A DNA stretch of 64,000 nt from Smallanthus sonchifolius (lineage: Eukaryota; Streptophyta; Magnoliopsida; Asterales; Asteraceae), in contig CM042030.1 of the NCBI GenBank assembly GCA_023525975.1, positions 24,174,350-24,238,349 of the forward strand, read 5' to 3'. This document shows positions 40,707-51,238 of the stretch, piece after piece. The translations under genes were made by a program, and so were the position numbers. Each line of letters starts with the position of its first letter. Position 1 is the stretch's first letter. A model generated the notes under the pieces. The model worked only from the letters and a program-made list of their open reading frames with translations. It was not told the DNA's origin and did not search any database.

Positions 40707-43287
40707 ATGTGATGACTTCATAGTCATAAAACGAGTAGTTTTCCCAACGAAAACATGTGATGACGTCATAGTCATAAAATAAGTCGTTTTTCCTTAAAAC
40801 ATTGATAATGTGTACATGGCCATAATATGAAACTGTTTTCCTTGAAAACATTGATAAAAACATTTTCACGTAAACGAATGGCAAAACCAGTGGTGTATAA
40901 GTGATTGGCAGATCCATCTGCACGAAAACGTTTCAATGAATATGGTAAACAAAACAAGTAATGTTGACCCATTTGTAGACTAGCTAGGAATACAAATAAT
41001 ATGTACATACATGAGGCATAACCAAACCATGACACAAGTGTTTTGCCCCTCGCTCATACCTCACGAGCAATGTTTGAACACTATGCGGTCATTTGGCCAG
41101 AGGGACCAATGGTTAGCGCGACTAACCATGACCGGGGGTGTCAATCCCAATAGTACTATCCATAGAATCCCAGGCTATCCTTAGCTAATGGTTATAAAAT
41201 ATGATGGTCAGGGGGCTTTACGAGCTCCAAACGTGTTGACTCATGCAAACATAAAGGTCGGGTCTTGTTTTCTTGTTACCATATGAAAATGTTTATAAGT
41301 ATGTGTTCCATGTTTTCTAAGATGTATCAAGTAATGATGTTTCGTGTTTTCAAACGTGTTATGGAAGTATGTTTCTCCCCCGATGTTTCTAAAACATTAA
41401 AAGTTAAAAGGGGACAGTGAACTCACCTCAAGTCCAGCAAATGCGATCACAAGCTCAACTGACAACAAGTGAGCGCAACGATCCTAAACGGTTCCTATTG
41501 TTCAAACAAGTGTTGTCAATATCAACAACAATATAACTAGGATCGTGCCCTAACATTACGGTTTCAAATCTAAACCCAACCCATGTTGAGGACATCTAAG
41601 TTGTAGAAACCAAATTCTTTATTTTTAACGAAAATTGGGCAGAGTCCCGTTTGTTTTTGGCTAAACCCGACAATATCCAATTGTCCAATCACAACATCAA
41701 CTTACACCAATAATCCAATAAACCGCACTTTAGATCCTAATACTAAAGTCATACTTCAATTCGACAATTATTTGATAAATATATAAAAACTATATAATTA
41801 TAATACAATTTAACGTGCCCGAAAAACGTTCTCAAAGGACGTCCCTGACAAAATTTATAGGTCCCGTGCTACTACCTGACAATAGATATATAAGTGTTTC
41901 GGGTCATACCTTAGCCTACAAGCCGTTCTAAGCGGTTTTGTACGAAAAGCTGAGCACGACGCGAGAAGAAACTTGTTTCGCTCATAACTTGATCATACGA
42001 ACTCCGATTGAGGTGATTCAAGCGGCCATGAACTCGTCTCGCCAAGCCCCACCAGCGCCGCCAGTCTCCGCCGCCGGCCGCCACCGGAAAACTGGACAGT
42101 GACCGGATTTGGTGGTTTTGGCCGGAAAGCTTCACTTTTTCGACCCAAACTTCTTCGTTTGTGTAGATCGGACCTTTAGGAACCCTTTTCTAGCAAAAGC
42201 CCCATTTGTCGAGGTCGCCGGAAAAGTGTTTTTGGCCGGAATCTCCACCACCGTCGCGATCTAGTGCAAACCACCACCACCATCGGACTCAGGACGTCGA
42301 GATCTATCAGATGAGGTGGTGCACTTGCCGCCACTCGCCGGTCCGCTGTGATCCGCCGTTGCACGCCGCCGGCTGCTCGGCCGGACTCCGCCTCCGTCAT
42401 GCTCGCCGCTGTGTTGTCGTCTTCGTCCGCCGGAGGAGGCCGCCGGAAGGGTGGCCGGCCCCTCCATTCCCCTTCTTCCTCTCGGTTCTCTCTCTAGAAA
42501 CACACACAAGTGTGTGTGATTGTTTTGCAAATGAGGAAAAAGATAAGAAGATTATATATATATATATATCTAGAGTTTTAAGTGGGTAGGCTACCTACCA
42601 GTAACGCGTGTCAAACCCAAAATATCGTCATGTATTTAGTTCCCGATTAATATTTGTCGTTCCTAATATAAATATTAATACTAAAATAAATATTCAAATA
42701 ATTTATTTTGTTAGCTTATTACCGGAGAATATTCGAGTCGGTATGAGCTGACAACGCGTGTGTGAGTCTGTTCGTCGGATTTATCGTTTCACTCTCCGGT
42801 TATTAATAACATTTTTATTATAAACAAATATTTATAATATTTGTCGTATCGGTAATAACCGTACCGCTATCGTTAGTTTTACGAGGATCTAAAGTGGTTT
42901 AACATTCGTATACACGTACTACACGTGTATTTATCCGAACAGTCTTTTCAAATGAATATTAATACTTAATATTAATAATTCATTAATTCATTTAATCGTT
43001 CTGTCGAATACCTGGTAAAAACCGTTGTTTAACACGTTTAACGTTTAGAATTTCTGAACCGCGCACGTTCTTATATCTTTTCTTAAATTCTCAGAATCGC
43101 GTAACGAGTCATTAAATGAAATCGTGTGACTAATATGATATTCGGATTGTGTAAATTTGGATTTCTAACGGGCTTGGATCCTTACCGGGCCTCAAATGGA
43201 CTTGACTTCCTATTGGGCCTTATTGGGCCTAGTTGGGTTTTAGCCCAACAACTGAGTTTTGGATTCTGAAATTTTGCAGGTGTCACA
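40707..43287 (-). repeat. LARD-E LTR front part, reverse arm of 5.3-kb palindrome
   Basis: The reverse complement of 37988-40605 with only scattered single-base differences (for example aaaacccag there, aaaactcag here, at the outer ends). It ends gcaggtgtcaca at 43287, the reverse of the LTR start. Confidence 0.9.
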
Positions 43288-43304
43288 TTCTCCCATCCTT
43301 AAAG
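43288..43304 (-). other. LARD-E polypurine tract (reversed)
   Basis: The reverse complement ctttaaggatgggagaa abuts the LTR start. It is preceded (on the minus strand) by tttcgaggacaaaatt, the usual gypsy context. Confidence 0.85.
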
Positions 43305-46300
43305 AAATTTTGTCCTCGAAATTTGATATTAACACATGGATTAGGATTTCGTATCCTTTTCCATTTTTGGATTCTTACGAAGAATGTCGACTCATTCCAA
43401 ATAGCAGTTGGTATACGAAGATAAGGTGGATATCTCACCAATTAACGATATTGGATGTGTACGGATTTGAGATATTCTCTTATAATGTAACCGTATAACG
43501 TTACTGTTGAGTATACCTTAAATCGAATGAGTAGATTTAGGAATTTTCTTTGAATATATCGTCAAGGGAACGGCGTTGGCTATACCCTGAAGTGATAAAC
43601 TCATTACTAGAGTCCCATGAACAAAGGGATTAAAATCAGTGGGGTCACTTTCATGTAATGAGTAAGTCATCAAGAGAATTGCCTGGTCGATGTGAATTAT
43701 AATAATGAGTTTTCACTAACCAAGTGAACAACTCACACACCAAAATAAACAATCAAGGATCAGATGACGAAGCATTTCATTATGTGATCATTCTCATTAG
43801 AGTGGAACTGTATGATCATTATCATTCATAATGAAAGACAAAAGTGCGTTCATGCACACGGATTTCCGAAAGTATATAGGTACATACTTCATTATTCATA
43901 TTCGGGTTTTCTCAACAGAAAACCAAATCGTGCTAGGATCTAAAAGAAATTTATCAAGCATTTGGTAAAGATAGGTCAGATTCTTTAATGAGATGTCCAT
44001 GTGTTAGTCCAAATCAGGTAATCGACCGTTCATCGTGACGGGTCAACATCTTGGTGCATTCAATCTTCTAGAATGAAAGATTTTAATTTTGACATTTTGT
44101 CTGTCTAATCAGTATGTAGGTTAAACTGATTCAATTGAGTTCAAGACAATAATGTCAGTGTATACAATTTCTCACAAAGGAGCTGGAATGGTTTAATGGA
44201 ACGTCAGTAGTTGTCTAGTTAACGAATTAAACAACTATGATATGGGATAAAATTTTACGGAGACATGATCTCCTGAGATTGATCCTAGTTTTTATCAAAT
44301 TCCATTACTGATAACATCATCACGTATGTTATCCGTAATTTGATTTAGATTGAAATCTAAACGAAACGGATATCGATTAACAAACTCGCCACAATAAATT
44401 CTCGTAGTCTCATTGAATCATCTAGATTTTTTTTTTTTTAAGGTTCATCTAAAGATGAAGGTGAATCTAGATGAAGAAGAAATAGAATATCAAAGTATTT
44501 GAGAATATTTTAGTTGGCTAGGCTCAACAGATACTAAAGATTAATAATCTTCATGGGGTTCAAGGAAAAGTGAGAATGGCTCTCAAACAGTTGCTAAGTG
44601 TTAGTGACATAGTTTCACTTATTCGTTTTCTAACTGCATATCCATCACCTTCTTGTACTCGGATAGTAGTGACAGAATTCATAAACGAAACGTTATGATT
44701 GTTCCCTTATACTCCACGAAGGCATTTTCTGGGACTTAAAGTTATACTCTCATATTAGGTTCTGTGCCATATGAGATTTTTCCATCAACATTGGTCACAA
44801 CGGATTAAAGGTTTCAAGATTTCTCGTATGGTTTCACTGGCGAAGTTTTAGTTTAATACCTCATTACCATCGTTTGCACTGCACTTCTACTGTAGTCTGG
44901 TATTTAGGCTGTAATATCTTGATTTGTGAACTCATGACCTGACTATCATGTCCACGAAATAGATAAGTCTTAAGAAGTTCTATGTTTGCTTGGAAAAGTC
45001 GCGGTTCGTCTAGATGAGAAGGTAAACAGTCGCATCGTGGAAGTAGCCTCATAAGAATGGTGTTTCCCCGAAACTGATTCAGCGCTTGCTAACCCACTAA
45101 ATTGGTAGACTGCGATGTGAAATCATGGTTTGTTTAATCAAAGGCTTGACTTCTCATTAAGCGGATGTTAGGAAATAGACGACAGTCAAGTAAAACATCC
45201 GGAATTGATTCGTCCTTTGTTCATCTTCCTGGTAGCGTACACAGAATTAAATCCTCGGATTTTGACTTAGGTTCTTTATTTCCTATCAAAGTTGGTCGGA
45301 ATGGATCACGGAGTTTAAGAATTTGCTAACAACTGATACTACAGTTTGTCTGCAACTTCCCTGGCATTCGAATGGTATTGTCACGACTTACCAGTACGTA
45401 TTTCACTCATATCGGTTATAGCCTTTAAGTCCCTAGTCCAACGGTTTAAGCTATAAAATTGAGGTAATGAGTGTTAAATGTCAAAGCTTTGTATTTTCCC
45501 TCAGTATGTGTTAAGAAGTCGTTTTCTAAGAGTAGGCGCTCTAGAGCTCTCTAACTATAGAAGGCTGAGAGTAAGAGATGTGGATACGTCTCTCTTGCGG
45601 TATGAAGTCAGAGATTCAGCCAACAAAATGATTCCTGGAAAAATACAAGCACAAAAGTTTGTAAGATTATCCATTAGTCTCAAGTCGGGTTTCCACAATA
45701 CCCTATAGGTGTCACGCGTAAGAGAGTCAGAATAAATTTCCATCCCATTACAGGAGTTAGTGCATAGCACTTCCGATGTAAATTTCAGTAAGTGTGATAC
45801 TTAATTGTAAGACAGACCCTGAGATTATGCCGTGTTTTCCGATAATAGTTGTGCAATTACTGCAAGTGTTGATCGTTGTAAGGGTCAACATGGGGTTTTC
45901 GTGGCAAGTAAGATCTCAAAGGACATGAATTAGCAAGTAAAAATGGATAAGTGAAAATCTTCATCGCTCAAGATCCACTAATAGTTTGTTAGATCCAATT
46001 GAATTTCTCCCGTTCTTCCAGAACTGCGAGAATGTTACATGAAAATTCAATAGGGAACTCAAAAATGTTAAGGTCTGACTCAAGCTAGACCGAAGATCAG
46101 CCACAAGCGTTGGTAGATAAGTAATGAGATCGAAAAAAGAAAATTTTTATAGCTGAACCTCAAAAGGTGAAACAATTCTTTACAAGGAATTTCTAAATTC
46201 GATCCGAGTATTGAGGTCAAATTAACTGAGAATAGACATCTTCAGTGCCTCAGTCAAGATCGACATGCCCATGAAGTCTCGATAAGAATTTTAGATCCAT

Positions 46301-47410
46301 TAGGATTCGAAGATGAAGGAGATGATGTATACTTCCAATCACTTGTGATAGCCTATCGCATCCTCCTATGCCTTTAGGCTAAACCCTTTGGTTATGGTAA
46401 TTTCGATCATTAATCGTGTGACTGTGAATTGAGATTAGGAATACAGATTAATCATGAACATTAACTCGGATAGTAAGACTCACCAGACTTCTCATGCGCC
46501 GTAAATTATGATTACGTGTGCACCCGTAATGATAATTTATTTCGCATGGTCCCTCTAGTGTTTTCTCTATCTCAAGCTCTCAACTAAAATGAATCTGTAA
46601 TGTTCATTAGTTTGTGTCATCGTGCTGCACTCTTGCGTAAGAGTGTCTATGTTCTATCGGAGTACTCATAGTCATGGTATCAGCACCCATGGATCTGCCG
46701 ACTAAAGCTGTTGTTGGATGGTGTTAATGGTAGAGAGACACAACCGGTGTCTTCTAATATCAGGACGTGTGCGGTGGAAGTCATGGACTATGTCAGGGTA
46801 GAGACCCTCAAATCAGTGTCTAGCAACTCATGCTCCAAGTTTGTTTGTATGTGTGGATCCACATGATCCCAATGAGTCTATGGCTCTCCTGACCCGTGGA
46901 GTTCTCTCCCGTTTAGTCCTACATATCCACCTCGGGTTCTCTTCCGATTGGGTAGTCCCGTTTGCCATATCTCATGGCGAAAGTTTTAATCATCCAACCC
47001 AACAGATCATGAAGGAGGGTATACATATCACACCAAGTGGAGAAAACATAGGTTGGAAAAGGAAACTAACTCCATAGTTGAACTAGATACATGAGTGGCT
47101 TGATTTGTAATCTGAATAGTGATAATTCGTTGAGTAATGTTGTAGATGTGTATTATTTACACGTTGTTGTATGTGTTAAATGTTTATTCCTTGTGCTATG
47201 TAATTGTATTATATATTAGTGTAGCAAATGCTACCCTAGTGTAACTACATACACTAATGATCTACTCAAGTTGCTCGGCAACAGTTGGAATTGCTATGCT
47301 CAAGTCTTGGGTGTTCTTAGTGTGATGCAAATCTTTGAATTTTTGGTCCCTAAATGAGTCTGGTTAGAGCCTAGGTGACCCTACGGAAACCTAATTCGCT
47401 AAAACCATTG
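43305..47410 (-). other. LARD-E interior, no coding sequence found
   Basis: About 4.1 kb, moderately AT-rich. No open frame longer than ~80 codons and no retroelement motif on either strand. This is the hallmark of a large retrotransposon derivative that depends on another element's proteins. Confidence 0.75.
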
Positions 47411-47422
47411 GCTCTGATACCA
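47411..47422 (-). other. LARD-E primer binding site (reversed)
   Basis: gctctgatacca, the reverse complement of tggtatcagagc, three bases from the reversed LTR end at 47426. It proves the interior is in minus orientation. Confidence 0.92.
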
Positions 47423-47425
47423 ATC

Positions 47426-48134
47426 TGTCACACCCCCAAATTCATTTACTTAGTGAATAAATAAACAAATTAAGGTCGCAACGATTGGTAACATTACACA
47501 ACAGCGGAAGTTAAAGTAAAGACTTCTGAATATTGAACACCATTACAAATACTATAATAAACTTGTACATTGTCCTAGAACCATGTATAGGTGAAAGCCA
47601 TCTTCAAGTTTGACGATCATACTCCTTCGGCTTCTAGGGTTTAATCCAAAAGGCTAACCTATTCCAACCATGCCATGACTATGAATTACCTGAAAAACAT
47701 ACTTAAAAATGTCAACACAAAGGTTGGTGAGTTCACAGGTTTGATTGTTGCAATGTAAAGTGATTTTCCTTAAAAACAATGATATTGTGTACATGGCCAT
47801 GACACGAAACTGTTTTCCTTGAAAACATTTAAAATATGTACACGGGTTTAATGTAAGGTTGTTTTTCTCGAAAACATGTGATGACTTCATAGTCATAAAA
47901 CGAGTAGTTTTTCCAATGAAAACATGTGATGACTTCATAGTCATAAAACGAGTAGTTTTTCCAATGAAAACATGTGATGACTTCATAGTCATAAAACGAG
48001 TGGTTTTCCCAATGAAAACATGTGATGACTTCATAGTCATAAAACAAGTAGTTTTCCCAATGAAAACATGTGATGACTTCATAGTCATAAAACGAGTAGT
48101 TTTTCCAATGAAAACATGTGATGACTTCATAGAT
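47426..48134 (-). repeat. LARD-E LTR rear part, reverse arm of 1.5-kb palindrome
   Basis: Starts tgtcacaccccc (reverse of the LTR end) and runs to the centre at gatatc (48132-48137). It holds five 48-bp units. Confidence 0.92.
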
Positions 48135-48490
48135 ATCTATGAAGTCATCACATGTTTTCATTGGAAAAACTACTCGTTTTATGACTATGAAGTCATCACA
48201 TGTTTTCATTGGGAAAACTACTTGTTTTATGACTATGAAGTCATCACATGTTTTCATTGGAAAAACCACTCGTTTTATGACTATGAAGTCATCACATGTT
48301 TTCATTGGGAAAACTACTCGTTTTATGACTATGAAGTCATCACATGTTTTCATTGGGAAAACTACTCGTTTTATGACTATGAAGTCATCACATGTTTTCA
48401 TTGGAAAAACTACTCGTTTTATGACTATGAAGTCATCACATGTTTTCATTGGAAAAACTACTCGTTTTATGACTATGAAGTCATCACATG
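47881..48490. repeat. 48-bp tandem repeat array spanning the palindrome centre
   Basis: Unit atgacttcatagtcat-aaaacgagtagtttt-ccaatgaaaacatgtg, 48 bp, five copies left of 48134 and seven right of it in inverse orientation. Each unit contains the short inverted repeat atgact-tcat-agtcat. It gives long false reading frames on both strands. Confidence 0.95.
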
Positions 48491-48939
48491 TTTTCGAGGA
48501 AAACAACCTTACATTAAACCCGTGTACATATTTTAAATGTTTTCAAGGAAAACAGTTTCGTGTCATGGCCATGTACACAATATCATTGTTTTCAAGGAAA
48601 ATCACTTTACATTGCAACAATCAAACCTGTGAACTCACCAACCTTTGTGTTGACATTTTTAAGTATGTTTTTCAGGTAATTCATAGTCATGGCATGGTTG
48701 GAATAGGTTAGCCTTTTGGATTAAACCCTAGAAGCCGAAGGAGTATGATCGTCAAATTTCAAGATGGCTTTCACCTATACATGGTTCTAGGACAATGTAC
48801 AAGTTTATTATAGTATTTGTAATGGTGTTCAATATTCAGAAGTCTTTACTTTAACTTCCGCTGTTGTGTAATGTTACCAATCGTTGCGACCTTAATTTGT
48901 TTATTTATTCACTAAGTAAATGAATTTGGGGGTGTGACA
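48135..48939 (+). repeat. LARD-E LTR rear part, forward arm of 1.5-kb palindrome
   Basis: The reverse complement of 47426-48134 plus exactly 96 bp, i.e. two extra 48-bp units (805 against 709 bp). It ends ttgggggtgtgaca followed by the cgtta target copy. Confidence 0.92.
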
Positions 48940-48944
48940 CGTTA

Positions 48945-49930
48945 TTTTCAAGGAACCTGGGGACAGGATATTACTGGCCTACCATGAGGAAAGATGCTGT
49001 GACTTATTCTAAAAAATGTGACGCTTGCCAGAGACACAGCAACATACTCCATCAACCGGCCGAACCTTTATATCCAATCATCTCTCCATGGTCATTCATG
49101 AAATGGGGAATGGATATCGTCGGCAAACTCCCCAAAGCACCAGGAGGAAAGGTCTTCATGCTAGCAACGACGAAATACCTCTCTAAATGGATCTAAGCTG
49201 AGGCATTTGTAGAGAGAAAGAAGTCAACTCCTTCATCAAGCGCAATATCCTGACGAGATTTGGGATCCCGACGGAGATCGTATGTGATAATGGATCTCAG
49301 TTCATTGGCAAGAGAACAACTGACTTATGTGCCAGTTGGGGAATCAAAATGATAACTTCTACCCCAGTACATCCTCAAGCCAATGGACAAGCAGAATCTA
49401 GCAACAAGATCATCGTTAACAACCTCAAGAAGAGATTAGGAGCAAAGAAAGGAAGATGGGCTGAAGAGCTACCGTTTGTACTTTGGGCGGATAGGACAAC
49501 CACGAAAAATGCGACAAGGAAGACTCCATTCTCTTTGGTATTTGGAACTGAAGCAATGATCCCGACATAGATGGTTATCCCTACTGCCATAACCAACTTT
49601 CAATCTTTAGAGACCAACGACGAAGCTCTTGCTCAGGATCTCGATACTGTGGAGAAGCTTAGGGATCTTGCCAAAGTTCGCATTGCAGCTTATCAGCAGA
49701 GGATAGCAAAGTCATACAACAAAAACATAAGGGTTAGAAGATTCCGAGCAGGTGATCTCGTATTAAGAAAGGCATGCAAAAATACTACCAACCACAATGA
49801 TGGAAAGCTTGCACCAAAATGGGAAGGGGCATACTTGATTGATTCGGAAGTGGGCAAAGGTGTGTACTAGTTGGCTACTATGGAAGGAGAAGTCCTGCCA
49901 ACATCCTGGAACGCCATCCATCTCAAAACC
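48945..49930 (+). pseudogene. Tat-C integrase, main part
   Basis: Zinc-finger end CDACQRH, then WGMDIVGKLPKAPGGKVFML. The first catalytic Asp (TDYFSKWIEA in Tat-R) is Lys here (TTKYLSKWI) and is followed by a TAA. A small deletion then shifts the frame. CDNGSQFIGKR, HPQANGQAESSNK with the Glu, and FVLWADRTTTKNATRKTPFSLVFGTEAM are readable, with a further stop (IPT-stop). The C-terminus reads RRFRAGDLVLRK and GKLAPKWEGAYLID to ~49870, then a stop. Dead enzyme. Confidence 0.85.
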
Positions 49931-51238
49931 TACTTTTTGTAAGTTGGAATTTATATCCTAACTAAAAATGGTACGTCTTCTTTCCGTAATTATTTTTATT
50001 ATTGTTTTTCTTGATCAAAGTATTGACTTGAGCGTCGGAGGGGTGTTAGCCTGGCTAACACCCACCTTCACCAAGATTTCCTGTTTTGCAGGAAGTATCT
50101 CTAGGGATCCCGCAAGAAGAAAGAGATTGGACATCTCTCCTAAGTTTGGGTATCCTGAAATACCTCAAAGGTTTAAACGGCTTTCGCGTTTCTAAGTATT
50201 GGGTTAATACACCCCGCCAGGAGCGCACGATATCCGATTATAGTTCAAGGTGGTGCGACCAGTCCATGTAACAGTAGCTGATAATTTCATCACTATTGGC
50301 TATATATTGGGTGCTACGAATATAACAGACGTGTTATTACTCAAGTTTCTCCCGATCGTTTAAAACTTACGTGTTAAAGCTAAGGTTTTTAGCATTTTCA
50401 TGCTAACTCAAAATTGGACTTGCCCACGATATTGGTTTAGCCCACGATTATTTGGCCTTGCCCACGATATTGGCTTAGCCCATGATTATTTGGCTTAGCC
50501 CACGTTATTGGCTTAGCTCACGTTATTGGCTTAGCCCATGTTTTCTAGCTTGGCCCATGATTTTAAATATGTAACACTTACGTGTTAACTCAAAAACTTG
50601 GCATCAATATGCTAACTCAGGATCCATAAACAAGTTAAAAACTAATGAGGATCCTGAAGTATAGGTCTACGACGTATTCAATGACTGTACACATGGGACA
50701 ACCAAAGGTTGCTGTACTTCGGACTCCGTGATATAATTCGGTATGTCTATATGTCCAAATTCGTACTCAACAAAGGTATGTGTTACTAATTTTTCAATTA
50801 CAAGAAAATTTGAAAGCTGAATGACTAAGTCATGATACGTTTGGTACTCTTTAAAACCAAATTGTGTTTTCCTAAGTCTAAATTTGATAAAAACATATGA
50901 ATTTATTATTAAAGATCCGCTATCCTGAAAATATGTTCGAACATATCTCAAGGTTTTATCACATAGAGATCCTAATTTTCTAAAACATGTCTAAGCAAAC
51001 CAAACACATAACAATCATGGCAAATAGTCATAAACCGTCTACTAACATTAAAAGTGCAGGAAAGTGTCTCTGGTTTCATCCAAAAAAGGAACCATCCACC
51101 CAGTCCACAAGTTGTCTATCCCATGACAGGGATCCCAAAAGCGGAAAAAGTAAAAATTTTCATCAACCAAAGACATGAAAGGAAATTGTTTCAAGACAAG
51201 TTATCAAACAGAAAAACCATAAATACCAAGGCTCAGGT
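49931..51238 (+). other. Tat-C spacer between integrase and antisense gene
   Basis: Non-coding. It matches the reversed spacers of Tat-R and Tat-L. It includes gttagcctggctaacacc (an inverted repeat, 50046-50064), the short repeat array 50415-50560, and gtgttaaagc/taacacttacgtgtta-type inverted repeats. Confidence 0.75.
50415..50560 (+). repeat. Short tandem repeats (ggcttagcccacg type)
   Basis: About seven degenerate units of ~20 bp, ttggcttagcccacgattat and variants. The same array in reverse is at about 58572-58700 in Tat-R; only one or two units remain in Tat-L near 13345. Confidence 0.85.

Larger units (their letters stand above)
37988..48939. mobile_element. LARD-E: non-autonomous LTR element with internally inverted body and two large palindromes
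   Basis: 10,952 bp, TSD cgtta (37983-37987 and 48940-48944), ends TGTGACACC and GTGTGACA. Order: LTR front part forward (37988-40605), ~100-bp duplicate (40606-40706), the same LTR front part reversed (40707-43287), purine tract reversed, interior reversed, PBS reversed, LTR rear part reversed (47426-48134), LTR rear part forward (48135-48939). This is exactly what an inversion with one breakpoint in each LTR produces. The parent LTR was roughly 3.3 kb. No gag or pol was found. Confidence 0.9.

Noticed and set aside
46841..47077. 78-codon frame in the LARD-E interior
   Set aside because: Isolated, on the plus strand (opposite to the element), with no motif. Length is compatible with chance.
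47654..48711. Long open frames (up to ~225 codons) on both strands with repeated MKSSHVF / CDDFIVIK peptides
   Set aside because: They are readings of the 48-bp tandem repeat, whose length is a multiple of three. Being open on both strands of a palindrome is a repeat artefact.
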